Positions 51,615-61,865 of a stretch of 64,000 nucleotides of DNA are shown here, one piece after another. Location: assembly GCF_000002875.2 (NCBI RefSeq), contig NC_009393.2, forward strand, positions 477,001 through 541,000, in the 5' to 3' direction. The stretch's first letter is position 1. Every line of letters begins with the position of its first letter. Both the position numbers and the translations under genes were made by a program. Below the pieces are notes generated by a model that was not told where the DNA came from, did not search any database, and saw nothing but the letters and a program-made list of their open reading frames with translations. Source of the stretch: Leishmania infantum JPCM5. Lineage: Eukaryota > Euglenozoa > Kinetoplastea > Trypanosomatida > Trypanosomatidae.

Positions 51615-52384
51615 ATGCCCCAACGTTCGCTGTGCGGCCTATGTGGCGCGACACATGAACACAACAAGAGGCGTTGCTGCCCTAAGCAGAAGAACGAGTA
51701 GTGAGAAAGGGTGTGCGGCGGGGTGGGCCTCTCCCTTTCCGTCCGAGTCTTAGATTTGGTGTGGATGCGCCAAACAGCAGAGAACCTGTGCACGGAGGCT
51801 CGGAGCACCTTCCCGCCGTGACAGGGGCACAGAGGAGAGGTATGGGCAGTCGAAGGCAGAGCAGTGACAGTCACTTCTGAGCGGGGTACGCAATGTAGCA
51901 AACAACATGAGACGCACTCCAGGTGCTGAAGATGCGACTCCCTACCGACCACGCCGTGCAGGTCAGCGCACAAGGCGCCGCACACCCACACGCACACTTA
52001 CAGTTTTGCAAGCTGATCGAGCGAATTTCTTCACTGCGTGCCGATTTCTTCTCTGCGCTCGCTTCAGGGCTCGCCACACACCACACATGCACGTCTGTGG
52101 GGCGGTGCGGCCACGCCCATACGTGGGGGTCTCCGGCTGCGTTCACGGCTGCATCAGCCAGCGAGAATGCACGCTTACGACGTCAGCTGCACGAGCAGGT
52201 CACTTTAGTCGGACAAGCCAAGCAACGCAAGGAAAGAGCGTTAGACACCGGCAACGAGCGGCTGCGTGCAGTCGTGCGCACACGCCTCCCTCGAGGCCGT
52301 GATGGCTTTCCACCGCAGGGCCTCTTCTTCACGTTTTTTCGCGGTCCCTTTGTCAAAACACCTCGGCCACGGTGCTCGACGGCC
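51615..52384. other. Spacer, no gene seen
   Basis: About 770 bases between the GH47-like gene and the F-box gene. No supported gene or repeat. Confidence 0.5.
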
Positions 52385-54040
52385 CTACAGCGCTGCTGGC
52401 GTGTTCGGCACTGGCACCAGGTGCCCAGTGACGGGCGAGACGATGGTGGTAGTGGCCAAACCGCACATCCTCCGCGACCCTCGCGAGCCGCGGTACACAA
52501 GACAGTCCATGCGGTGGAACAGAAGCCAAAGAGTGCGCAGCTCGCGAATATGGCGCCGCCACGGCGTGGCAGAGGTGATGTCTGTTTTGCGCAATCCGCA
52601 ATGGTCAGAAGTATCCTGCCGCATCACGAGTACTGACCACAGACCGTACATGGCATCATGCGTTGTCTGGTACAACTCGTAGAAAGACTCCAGGAGCACA
52701 CCGGGAACGTCGCAGTAAGAGGACCGCAGCGACGCACTAGTGTCGTCGTTGGTGGCGCGTGTGTAGCCGGGCACGGGACCAGAGCCGGTGACGTAGACGG
52801 CGCTACGCAGCTTGCGGCCGGCTGGTTCGGCGTACAGCTGGAAGCACGAGGTGGCCAGCGCTTCAGCGGCCTGCAGCACATCGTCTTCACTGTACCGTGC
52901 AGAGGATGGGCGTGCCGGGTAACGATGTGCGCCGTAGCGGATGCCTTGGGCTAACACTCCAGCCAGCGCGCACATGCGTGGTGTGGCTACTGGCACCAAG
53001 GCTTCTGCACGAGAGCCTACGAACGTGAAGTTCATTGCCTGCACCCCCGCGGTGACGGTGCGCGTGTAGAAGAGATCCTGCACAATCGACATCACAGCCG
53101 CATCGTATGCCTCCACAAGCTGCTTGTCCGAGTCCCGCCGTCCACCCCGCACCCACAACTGCAGCAAGAGACGCGCGAAAGGAACTACCGCATCGTAGGT
53201 GCCGGACCGCAAGGGGAGAAGGTGCGAGTCATGCAGCGGCGGCACCGCTGCTGCCTGCTCGCCAGGATGCCAGAAAGACTCACTGGCATTACGCAAGGTG
53301 TCGTGCGCCGCCGTGATGCTGTCAGTGGTGAACGAGGCACCGCCGGCAGTGACGCAGCTCCACACCTCACGGCTGAATGCTGACCACGAGGCAGCTGAAG
53401 TCACTGCCGGCGCTGGTGTTTCGGGCATGCCCTTCAAGAATTCCCGCACCTCGTCCGCCTCACCGGCAGCACCCTTCATCGACCACACCACTGCAGCACT
53501 TTCGAGTGCCTCGCGCACGGCAGCAAGCGCCTCTGAGGGCGCCGTAGATGCCGCTGTGCTCAGCGCCGCTTCAGCCGCCGCCTTCAGTTCCTTTGCCGTT
53601 GGCGTCCACTCAGTGCTGACACCAGTAAGCAACACGAGATCCCACGCAGCAAGTTGTGCCTCGGGTAAGTGCTCCGTGAAGGGCATCACCTTCGTGAGTG
53701 ACGCGGTAACGTACTCCATAGCTTCCTTTATGATGTGTACCTCAGAGATTGGGGCAGCCGGCCAGCGGTGCGGCCAGAAGACTTCTTCCGGGATCGAGCT
53801 CGTCGCATGCTTCACCTCCGCTGCTGACACCTTCGCCTTGGCGCGGTCTCTTACGCCGGTGGCCAGGCTCTCGGCGATCAGGCTGAGTACAAGGATGTAT
53901 GCCACGACGCCCAGCACCGCAAACACGATATAGCGGTCAAGAAGGCGCGATTGGTACCTAATGCGTCGCCGCTGCATCGGCGTGCAGAAATTCATATGTG
54001 CGAGAGATGCGAAGCACCGGAGGGGGCCGGCGAACAGCAT
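52385..54040 (-). CDS. GH47 (class I mannosidase/EDEM)-like type II membrane protein
   Basis: A 551-residue protein with an N-terminal membrane anchor (residues 37-58, YIVFAVLGVVAYILVLSLIA) after basic RRRIRYQSR, giving a type II topology typical of ER/Golgi glycosidases. GH47-like landmarks: SGTYDAVVPFARLLLQLWVR near 275, TPRMCALAGVLAQGIRYGA near 325, and CDVPGVLLESFYELYQTTHD near 437-456, which corresponds to the family's RPE-x2-ES-x-Y-x-LY-x-T element. There the first acidic residue is replaced (PG instead of PE) while ES is kept, so it may be catalytically weak or lectin-like. Assignment is by motif resemblance only. The ATG at 54038-54040 is the first after a pyrimidine tract and CAG near 54126; 53993-53995 is an alternative. 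Confidence 0.55.
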   Translation of the reverse strand: MLFAGPLRCFASLAHMNFCTPMQRRRIRYQSRLLDRYIVFAVLGVVAYILVLSLIAESLATGVRDRAKAKVSAAEVKHATSSIPEEVFWPHRWPAAPISEVHIIKEAMEYVTASLTKVMPFTEHLPEAQLAAWDLVLLTGVSTEWTPTAKELKAAAEAALSTAASTAPSEALAAVREALESAAVVWSMKGAAGEADEVREFLKGMPETPAPAVTSAASWSAFSREVWSCVTAGGASFTTDSITAAHDTLRNASESFWHPGEQAAAVPPLHDSHLLPLRSGTYDAVVPFARLLLQLWVRGGRRDSDKQLVEAYDAAVMSIVQDLFYTRTVTAGVQAMNFTFVGSRAEALVPVATPRMCALAGVLAQGIRYGAHRYPARPSSARYSEDDVLQAAEALATSCFQLYAEPAGRKLRSAVYVTGSGPVPGYTRATNDDTSASLRSSYCDVPGVLLESFYELYQTTHDAMYGLWSVLVMRQDTSDHCGLRKTDITSATPWRRHIRELRTLWLLFHRMDCLVYRGSRGSRRMCGLATTTIVSPVTGHLVPVPNTPAAL

Positions 54041-54922
54041 GTGACGATAGGATGTGCAGCAGACCCGGAGTGATAGCCTACCTGCCCACTTTCTCTGTCG
54101 GCGCCGGTATCCCGGTGTGCCCGTATGCTGAGCATCAACGTGAAAAGCAGTGAAAAAGGAGGAGGAGATGGAAGGGGGCTGAGTGGCTCGTGAGAGAACG
54201 AAGTGACCGGCGCAGGAGATCAGCCAAGGGGCCTGCGCCGTGGACAGCGGAAAGGTGCAACAAAGGAAAGCCATGGCAACTCATGGCTTCTCCATCACCA
54301 GCGCTTCCCGACGCGATTCAAACCACGACGCGGCTTGAGGCGGCATCACGCCAAGAAGCATTGCCTCATGTGCACCAGTCCTGACTTGCCGGTGACGCGG
54401 CGGTTCACAAGGAGAAAGGAGGCCTTCCTAACAGAGAAGTAGGGAAGATCGGAAGTCGTTGAGCCCACACGCATGTCACCTGGCTTCTTCTCCTTTCCTC
54501 ACACGGGTGCATGCGCGCGGGGCGGGGCGTAGTTGAGCAAGAGGGCGGATGCTATAGCGCACTTTGCTGCTTGCCCTCGGTGCACGCAACGCGTCTGCAG
54601 GGAGACGATACGCGTGTGACCAGCGCTACTCTCCGTGCTCTGAGCAGCGCGCCGCTCCCTGGACCATGCGTAGGCATCCGAGCGTGGTGCATTGGCGCAG
54701 CTGAGCCCGGCAATGCGAGCACACGCGCTCTTGTGCCTCGACGTCCTCCTGCGACAGCGCTCACAGGCACCCGAGCGTCTGGCACGCCGAAGCAAAGAGT
54801 GCCGGCGCTGGCGGCGAGCCTTCCGCCCCAGGCAGCCAATGCGAGGCGCAGACACCTGCCTCACGCTCGGTGCACCCGCCAGCAGACGCCGAACTATCGT
54901 CACCGCGGTGGTGTGACACGGT
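54041..54922. other. Spacer, no gene seen
   Basis: About 880 bases. The minus strand has a clear pyrimidine tract near 54130-54178 ending in CAG, suited to trans-splicing of the GH47-like transcript. Confidence 0.5.
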
Positions 54923-55304
54923 CTACACTGCCGCGACATCCGTACCGAATAGAAACGAGAGTACGGTCACATCTTCCCACACGCTCTTCGACAGCGGAAG
55001 CAGCTGCAAGAGGCGGTCACGCGCACCCACCAGCATCGCAAAAGCCGCGACAATGGACGGCGCCTCCGAGGCAGAGACAGGCCCACTTGCCTTTTCGGAG
55101 TGAATGCGAAGGGCCTGCGCGGGAAAAGCGCTTTGTGTGAAATCGCGCGACAAGGGCCCCCCGCTGGGAGAGACGCAGGACGTCTCTATGAGAGGAGCAC
55201 GACACAATACGTTGGGCTACATCAAAGGCAGACATGCGCGCCAGCGATGCACGGCCGGCCATCCACACGGAAAGACTGTCTCTGTACTTGTCGAGAAACC
55301 CCAT
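54923..55304 (-). pseudogene. Small gene with one apparent frameshift
   Basis: From an ATG at 55302-55304 one frame reads MGFLDKYRDSLSVWMAGRAS and on through DVAQRIVSCSSHRDVLRLSQ; a second frame then takes over and reads ALRIHSEKASGPVSASEAPS, LLQLLPLSKSVWEDVTVLSF and LFGTDVAAV to a stop at 54923-54925. The switch can be placed at the cccccc run near 55157. A strong pyrimidine tract ending TCCTCAG touches the ATG directly. The joined product would be ~125 residues, of no family I recognise. It may be a real gene with a homopolymer error or a young pseudogene. In the first frame alone an intact ORF of 95 residues ends at 55017. Confidence 0.5.
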
Positions 55305-55740
55305 CTGAGGAGGGATGGGGGCAGGGAAGAAGAATGGAAGACGCAAGAGCGCGCTCGCAAGGAGGGCGACATCAAAACGCGCGCCTGAAAGCCGTCAGAC
55401 GTCACTGTGCTCGCCAAGAAGGCTCTCCGTCGCTCGGGCAGCGCGGAAGAGACCCGCTTGTCGAGTGCACCCTTACGCAGGGAACATCCCCCTGGGTGAG
55501 AATACATCAACGCGGAGCTGGAGGAAGAGAGGAAGGCCCTCACGCGTGCATGCACTCAACCTTTGGCGTCTTTCCGTTTGTTTGTTAGTGGGAGTGTGTG
55601 AAGAGAGAGGGGGTGTGGCGCCCGCAGGCGAAGCCAAGAAGAGCAGCCACCGCCCCTCTGTGAAGACGAGCTCGCACGTGTAACGCCGCGCATCATCATA
55701 TCACGGGCCCGCGCCCGTGCACTGCATCGGGCTCGCACGC
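55305..55740. other. Short spacer upstream of the small frameshifted gene
   Basis: Holds the pyrimidine-rich acceptor region on the minus strand at 55305-55345; no gene seen in the remainder. Confidence 0.5.
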
Positions 55741-57462
55741 TCACAGCTGCTGCGGGGGGAACACCTTTTTGCTTTTGTACCGATCTCGCTCCAGTTGCTC
55801 GCGCTGCTCGCGCAGATGCTGAAGCCCCTCTGGCACACCGACTACGAACTCACCAGGCCGCCCCTTGCGCCGCACATCCGTCAGATGCGCGATTCGGCTG
55901 CGAAGACTGCGACTCCACAGCAGTGCCGCCTCGCGGTTCTTCTCTTCGTTGCTGCGCAGAAAACCAAAGCGCCACAGCCACTGCACCTCCTGCTCCATCT
56001 CCTGCTGCCCGACAGCTGTTGGCGACGCAGGGTCGAAGGTACCGCAGCGGGTGCTAGCTCTGAAGCTTGTGGAAGGAGTGTGGCCCGTCTGCTGCGCGGC
56101 TTCCTCATCCTCGTGGCAGGCATACAGCTCCCAGTACTGGCGCTTCTCAATGCGGTGCACTTCGTCAGCCACGGCAGCCGCCTTGCCAGACAATCGACCG
56201 CGCTCGTGCTCGGCGGTAGGTTTCGACGGTCGGGGCAGGTCACCAAACAAGCACCCGCGTTGACCTATGTGGTTGTACCGCAGTACCAGCTCCTCGCCTG
56301 CCTCGATTGTGCGCGAGGCTGTGACGCAGACGTCGCCGCTGTCCTCGCGCTGGTAGACAACGTTGGCATTCGCGCGGCTTGTGTGGTTCAGCATGTCCAC
56401 CAACGGTACGATCGACAGCTGCGGAGGCCCAGGACGGCGCCAGTTCAGGTTGACCGCACGGGAGCGAGTCATAAAGTGCGCCCAACGCAGGGCGCTCTCT
56501 TCACCAAGCCAAGCAGCGGAGTCTTGCACTGCCTCCAAGTTGGACGCGCACGACCCACAAGACGGGAGCAGCAGCACTGGCAGCAAGGCGTCCACAAAGT
56601 GCGTCTGCAGCTGCCGCTCCCACGTCATGAAGAGGTGGAGGGCGCCTTCCTCCGCTTCTGCGACGCCGCCGCGCGCACGCTGTGACTGGCGCTGCCGCTG
56701 CGTCAGGGCCGACATGCGCCCCTTGAAATAATTCGTGAGCACCGTTGGCGTGAGGGCCGTCTCCATCTCCGGTCGGCGCAGGTCAGCGAGCTCTAACTCA
56801 CCCTGCTCCACCGCCTGCACCATGAGCTCTGTCGAGGCCGCCGCCACATCTTCACCAGGGGCGACTTCTTTTGTGCGCTGCCCAAGCCGCAGTCGGCGAG
56901 GGAGCGGCTCGACGTTGTCGTGACTGAGGAAGCTGCTGCGCAGCAGTGCACCCATTGGTGGGGGTCGGCGCGGCAGTGCATCGGCCCACGCACGCAGTGG
57001 GCTCTCGGCAGGCAGGACGCCAGCGTTCAGCGGGCTGCGTGTGAGATACAGAGCCACCGTCACCAGCAGTGCGTCGCGGGAGAGCAGCAGGTGTGGCGGC
57101 ACCGAGACTGCCGAGGGAAGAGATGAAATGCGGCTGACCAGATCATCGAAGCGCTGCGCGGCGAGCGGCTGGAGGCCAGTTGCCGCGGTCGCGTCCGTTT
57201 GTGACGGCTCTCCGCGACAGGCTCGCCGCAGCAGCTGTGAGGCGCGCTCTCCTGTCATGATGCTGTTGCATTTCACAGTACCAAGGTGCTCACCACGGTG
57301 GATGCGGGAGGTGGCAACGATGGTGCGAACCGGCAGTGCTTCACCGGCGGGCGTGCCGTTCGAGTACGGTCGAACGGTTTGCTGCAGCTTTGCGGCTTTG
57401 ATATCGCGCATGCACTGTGACAGCCATTCGCTGCCGCGGTGCAGCGTGCTGGGGGGAGGCAT
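55741..57462 (-). CDS. SET-domain protein (SETD3/Rubisco-LSMT type)
   Basis: A 573-residue putative protein lysine or histidine methyltransferase. The SET core is split, as in the SETD3/RLSMT group. The first strand (VRTIVATSRIHRGEHLGTVK) lies near residues 45-64. The cofactor-binding part comes near 355-395: LSIVPLVDMLNHTSRANANV, then VTASRTIEAGEELVLRYNH with the N-x-x-Y/N-H-like elements. A helical C-terminal region follows (EQLERDRYKSKKVF at the end). Substrate cannot be predicted. ATG at 57460-57462 (MPPPSTLHRG) is preferred; nearly 200 in-frame codons upstream look like UTR. Confidence 0.75.
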   Translation of the reverse strand: MPPPSTLHRGSEWLSQCMRDIKAAKLQQTVRPYSNGTPAGEALPVRTIVATSRIHRGEHLGTVKCNSIMTGERASQLLRRACRGEPSQTDATAATGLQPLAAQRFDDLVSRISSLPSAVSVPPHLLLSRDALLVTVALYLTRSPLNAGVLPAESPLRAWADALPRRPPPMGALLRSSFLSHDNVEPLPRRLRLGQRTKEVAPGEDVAAASTELMVQAVEQGELELADLRRPEMETALTPTVLTNYFKGRMSALTQRQRQSQRARGGVAEAEEGALHLFMTWERQLQTHFVDALLPVLLLPSCGSCASNLEAVQDSAAWLGEESALRWAHFMTRSRAVNLNWRRPGPPQLSIVPLVDMLNHTSRANANVVYQREDSGDVCVTASRTIEAGEELVLRYNHIGQRGCLFGDLPRPSKPTAEHERGRLSGKAAAVADEVHRIEKRQYWELYACHEDEEAAQQTGHTPSTSFRASTRCGTFDPASPTAVGQQEMEQEVQWLWRFGFLRSNEEKNREAALLWSRSLRSRIAHLTDVRRKGRPGEFVVGVPEGLQHLREQREQLERDRYKSKKVFPPQQL

Positions 57463-58630
57463 CGCTCCCAAGGGCGGCGGGTCGAGTGCGGAACGCCACC
57501 CGAAGAGGCGCCACAGTCGCACAAAACACCACAGAGGTGCGTCAGGGAGAGGCACTACAGACGGACACGCACAGACGCCTCCGTGCAAGTGGCTGAGCTC
57601 TGAAGGGGGAGAGGAAAACGGGAGGGCGAGCTGAGCGCGCCTGCACGCTCCAAGCAGGGGAGCGACAGCACAAGGGCCACACCGCGCAGGCACAAAAACG
57701 CGGCGGCGTCGCTTGCAGAGGAGATCCCTGCAGAGCTTGCGCGCTCGCTTCGCGCGAGCGACCTGAATCAAACGGCGATGAGTAGAGGAAGAGAGGCAGA
57801 GGGTCGCGCGAAACACAGAGAGAGGACAACGTTGCTGGACTCCACATGAAGAGCTGTATTGGTAGTAAAGTGATAAGACTGCTGCCGAAGGCACTGGAAG
57901 GATGGTGAAGGTAAGAGGGCAGTGAACTGAGGGAGGGGTGGGCAGGTGGGTGGGCTCCAGTGGCGGCATGGCGCGCCAGCGTAGTGGCGCCTTCACACGT
58001 GCGTGTATCTGTGTGTGTTGAATGCGGCATACGTGGACCGTCAAGGCACGCTACCGCGTACACCCATGTCCTGACACTCGCTTGTATCTTATTGGTGCTC
58101 CCTTCGACAGACTGCAGTCCTCACGTTGCAGTCATCGCCAGTGTCGCGGTGCTGCTCCAGTGAAGCTTCTGCATCCGTGTCTAACCTCGTGGAGTAAAGG
58201 CTAAGAAACGCGTTGCGAGAGCCAACTTGCGCACCGCCCTGCGGGCCCGCTCTTACACAAGCTGCACGGGCTCATGTTCAATGAAGCCACGAGGAGGGAA
58301 GTGGGCATGCTGCACTGCTTAGTTAGATCATAATGCAAACATGGAGGAGGAGGGACAACAACACGAGACGTGATGGCAGGGAAGAAACAAAAAGGAGCCG
58401 CGCGCATACACACCTGCACAGACGCTGGGTCGAGTCTGTTTGTCTGTGTGTCTGTGAGGAGAGAAAGGGAGCGGGACGTGCGTGCCTGCCGCAGAGGAGA
58501 CAAGCGCCGCAATGACAAGCGCGCGTGACTGGAAGCCGAAAAAAGCACGACATTACTCATGGAGTCGAGGCGGGATCAGGCGGGGGAATAAAACGAGCAA
58601 CCGAGAAAACAACCACGGCGCCGGCGCGTC
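57463..58630. other. Spacer, no gene seen
   Basis: About 1.2 kb. No supported coding frame; C-rich minus-strand tracts near 57600-57640 suit the SET-gene acceptor. Confidence 0.5.
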
Positions 58631-59050
58631 TTAAACGTAGTCCACCGCCATGTCGAAGTCACCGCGCTCGACCTGGCGGCGGGTCTCCTTTAGATCACGC
58701 TGCTCCGCCCGCTCCCTCCTCTGGGCAGCGTGGCGCTCAGAGAATTCGCTACCGAGGGCGGGCTGACGCCCCTTGCCCATCACCGTCTCCTTGAATTCCT
58801 CCACCGTCATGTTGTGCTCCTTGGCCAGCGCCTCGTACTCCTTCTCAATCTCCTCGTTCGTCACCTTCTTCACCTCCTGGGAAACCTTCTTCTTCGTGGT
58901 GCTGATCTCCTTCTCGATGTCCTTCAGACGGGCCTTGTTCTTCACGCCGGCGGCGGCGTACACGTCCTCCGGGATGTTGGCGTCCTTCTGCTGCACACGC
59001 TCGTACAGCTCCCGGAGCGCGTCCAGCTTCTTGGAGTAGTCCACCGGCAT
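58631..59050 (-). CDS. Small conserved coiled-coil protein
   Basis: A 139-residue, highly charged helical protein, unrecognised. It has heptad-rich sequence throughout (KLDALRELYERVQQKDANIP, KDIEKEISTTKKKVSQEVKK, NEEIEKEYEALAKEHNMTVE), then RERAEQRDLKETRRQVERGD and the acidic-aromatic end FDMAVDYV. Codon choice is very regular (AAG, GAG, CTC), as in highly expressed Leishmania genes. The ATG at 59048-59050 (MPVDYSKKL) follows a pyrimidine tract. A splicing-factor or flagellar role would be a guess. Confidence 0.75.
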   Translation of the reverse strand: MPVDYSKKLDALRELYERVQQKDANIPEDVYAAAGVKNKARLKDIEKEISTTKKKVSQEVKKVTNEEIEKEYEALAKEHNMTVEEFKETVMGKGRQPALGSEFSERHAAQRRERAEQRDLKETRRQVERGDFDMAVDYV

Positions 59051-59801
59051 TTGAGCTAGACACAGGCGGCGAAATAGGAAAGGATGCAAGGGAAACAAAA
59101 AAGGTGTGGGAGGAGGAGGGGGCAAGCCGGAACGGCGGGTCCCTCTGTAAACAAGTATGTATGTGTATGCGCGAGCCTGGCTTGGCGTGGCGGTGAACGA
59201 GAGCGAGAGGCGGATACGGTGGAGACCTTGTCATGCAGCGAGGCGAAGCCAAAAGAGGGCGGGGAGGAAACAAGTCTAGCGCAGCAGCGAAGGCATCTCG
59301 TGCACGCACGCGTACGCATGCATACGTTCGCATGCAGTGAGGAGAGATGGTAGAAGAGGCATCATGCAACGCAGTGCGATCGCACTCGCGACACCATGAA
59401 AGGTTTGTGGCTGAAAGAGAGGCTGCCTTGTTGTCGATGCCGAAGGGTAACTTGTTGACAGCGAGTTCGCGCCAGTTGCTCCCTCACTCACCTACCTACA
59501 CGCGCACGCCTTCTACTGCACATGGGTAGCCACGAGGAAATCAAATTTGTTTGTGAATGACGCACACACACACAACGCTACAGACGACCGCATCGCTGGA
59601 GTTGCGCATACACCGTCAGATGCGCACAGTATAGAAGATGAACGACGCGGCCGAGGATGCACAAGAAGGGGCGTGCGTCCGGGGGAAAAGGCAGGGGGCG
59701 CTGAGAGCGGCAGCGGCCTTTAACATCTCTCGATCCTGTTTCTCCTTCCTCATTTCTTGTGCTCCATTCACTTCCGTGCCAGTCGACGAAACGCACACCA
59801 T
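59051..59801. other. Spacer, no gene seen
   Basis: About 750 bases. The minus strand next to the coiled-coil gene is pyrimidine-rich at 59060-59130, consistent with its acceptor; nothing else is recognised. Confidence 0.5.
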
Positions 59802-60518
59802 TCAGTGCTGCTGGCGCTTCTCGAGGAATTGAGGCAGCGGTGTAATACCGGTGTACGCCACAACTTCATCGTATTCCTTGGCAAGCATGTCCTCCCACGG
59901 CACATTGAGATACATGGGCACGGCGGGCTCACCGTGGCGGGAGCAAGGTGCGTTGCGAGAGGCCCACTCCCAATAGAGTCGCATGTGTGCCCACTGCGCT
60001 GCTGCCAGACGCGGTGCTCCACCCAGCAGCGAGAGCAACCCAAGAGGCAGGCCCGTGTGCTTCCACTCAAAGATCTTCACCGCCAGCTCCTCCTCTATCG
60101 AGCGACCACAACCGGTAATGATGTGCACAAAGTCGTGGCACTGCCTGTACCGCGTCATTACATACGCCAAAGTCGGATCAGCAATGTGCTTCACCGCCGT
60201 CCGCCCACTTGGCAGGAAATGGTTACGGTCCATATAGGCGGCATACCTGAAGCCGAAGGTGGACGGTGCGAGGCCGCGGCTGAACTCGAGCGCCTCATCG
60301 CCCACGACAGGCTGGTGCTTCAAAATGCTGCGGCCCCGCTGGTCAGCCATCATGCAGTTCTTCATGTTCTCCAGCGAATCGAGCGAGCTGAGCTCGCCCA
60401 CAGCGGAGACGGCATCTGCATTCGTCGGATCGTGGATCGCCCTTAGGCTTTCAACTGCGAAGGCGGCGGTCCGATGGGCCAACGCAACACCAGTTGCAAT
60501 AGGCGGCACCCACTGCAT
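59802..60518 (-). CDS. COQ4: COQ4, ubiquinone biosynthesis protein
   Basis: A 238-residue mitochondrial protein of the coenzyme Q biosynthetic complex. The diagnostic zinc-binding motif HDxxHx11E is complete: His128, Asp129, His132 and Glu144 in YRQCHDFVHIITGCGRSIEE. Other family features are present: RYAAYMDRNHFLPSGR, HIADPTLAYVMTRY, FEWKHTGLPLGLLSLLGGA and VPWEDMLAKEYDEVV. The first in-frame ATG is at 60516-60518; a presequence-like stretch lies upstream in frame but with no ATG, so either import uses an internal signal or initiation is non-standard. A plausible trans-splice AG lies near 60690. Confidence 0.92.
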   Translation of the reverse strand: MQWVPPIATGVALAHRTAAFAVESLRAIHDPTNADAVSAVGELSSLDSLENMKNCMMADQRGRSILKHQPVVGDEALEFSRGLAPSTFGFRYAAYMDRNHFLPSGRTAVKHIADPTLAYVMTRYRQCHDFVHIITGCGRSIEEELAVKIFEWKHTGLPLGLLSLLGGAPRLAAAQWAHMRLYWEWASRNAPCSRHGEPAVPMYLNVPWEDMLAKEYDEVVAYTGITPLPQFLEKRQQH

Positions 60519-61679
60519 GGCGTGCGCACAGAGCAGACGATTTACCGCGCGCGCAAAGATGGCAGGGCTACGCCGCAAGTGCGCGCACTCACACAGACGT
60601 TTAGCGCGTGCGGTCTCGTGAAGCGTGTGTATGCAGCGACTCGGGCTGCAGTTGTTTTGTGCCGTGCAAGGGCTGTGCGGGCTCCCTGCAATGAGAGTAA
60701 TTAGATGCTGGAAGACACGCCGGTGGCGAGGGGTGGAGGCCGTGGACCTTTCAGTCCGTGCGAGAGAGCTGCTATGAGTATGCTTAGCGCTTCACACCCG
60801 CTAAAGAAGGAAGGCAGCACACACGCGCAACATGGAGAAAGGAAGGACAGAGAGAGAACAGTGGGTGGGTAAGACGGGGCGAGACGGGTGCGTTGCACAA
60901 TGTGCAGCGGCTCCGTCCTGTTGCAGCGCCGACCCCACGCGGGAGAACGCAAACGATAAAGGAAAGCGCGAGGTTCAGGTCGTCAGGAGGTGACCGGCAG
61001 TGCCTGCACGTGCGCCTGCATGGGTCTCGACAGCGCCTGCAAACGGGGTTGCTGATCAGGAACAGCGAGAAGTACACTTCGCTCGCTATTAGGGGTTCAC
61101 TGCAGACGGAGCGAGAAGCGTGAGTGAGAGGAAAGCAAGAGCAATGCCTCTTCGTTCTCTCTTCCCACCAGCCATCCGGCCGGCGGTATCCTGAGGCACC
61201 TTCCAGTTGAGACAGAGCCCCCCTCCTTCCTCGCGATACAGGCGACCGCGGTTCGTCTCGTGTGGCCTTTCACTGCCTATGCGGCATGGCCGCGGCTGAG
61301 CAGGTTAACGCGCAAAACACACACGCACACAGTAACCAAAAGGCAACGGGGGATCAGGGGGACGGTCGCACAGGACAGGTGCGGCAGCGCAGAGACGACT
61401 GTGCGCACGAGGAGGCGCGCTGAAGATGGAGTCCCACACGGACAAGCAAACGACCTTCTCGAGAGCAGCGGCAGCGTTCTCGTCTGTCGTCGCACATACA
61501 CGCACGCACATAATCTCGCGCGATTGCGTCAAGAGAGGACGAAGAGATAAAGAAACGCGGTTGGCATTGTGGGCGCTGCCCGCTGGCCGCATGTCCTTTT
61601 GCCTCATCCGTCCACACTTGGGGGCGGGGAGAGCACATTCCGCCGCGTCTTTTCTACACTCTCGGGCCCCAGTTATCCG
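60519..61679. other. Spacer, no gene seen
   Basis: About 1.2 kb upstream of COQ4. Holds pyrimidine-rich minus-strand stretches and CA-rich sequence near 61315-61335; no supported gene. Confidence 0.5.
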
Positions 61680-61865
61680 TTAAGCAGACTTCTCGGCCAG
61701 AACCAGACCTTGTCCGATTCGCGGCGACGGGATTAATGTCGCCGGGAAACTGGTCGAGCACAATTCCAGCGTCTTCTTGTCCGGGAGAGAGCACACGCAG
61801 ACACCCTGCTGCTCACAAGACGGGCCATGGGACATTCTTGCGCCGTCGCAAGTGCGCGTACACAT
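61680..61865 (-). CDS. Cysteine-patterned mini-ORF, possibly remnant of a longer gene
   Basis: From the only in-frame ATG (61863-61865) the ORF has 61 codons. With the upstream open frame, cysteines fall at spacing C-x9-C-x3-C-x10-C-x5-C-x-C across 61791-61892, the spacing of cysteine-stabilised alpha-beta (defensin-type) peptides, and the end reads SCEQQGVCVCSLP. The first cysteine lies upstream of the ATG, and no ATG precedes it before a stop near 62135. A CCCCCCTCCCCCAG acceptor-like sequence is at ~61929-61942. So this is either a decayed gene, an unusual spliced form, or chance. No signal peptide is seen. Confidence 0.3.
   Translation of the reverse strand: MCTRTCDGARMSHGPSCEQQGVCVCSLPDKKTLELCSTSFPATLIPSPRIGQGLVLAEKSA

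Noticed and set aside
54511..55140. 209-codon plus-strand frame
   Set aside because: Wrong strand, composition-driven, and opposite the small frameshifted gene that has a proper acceptor.
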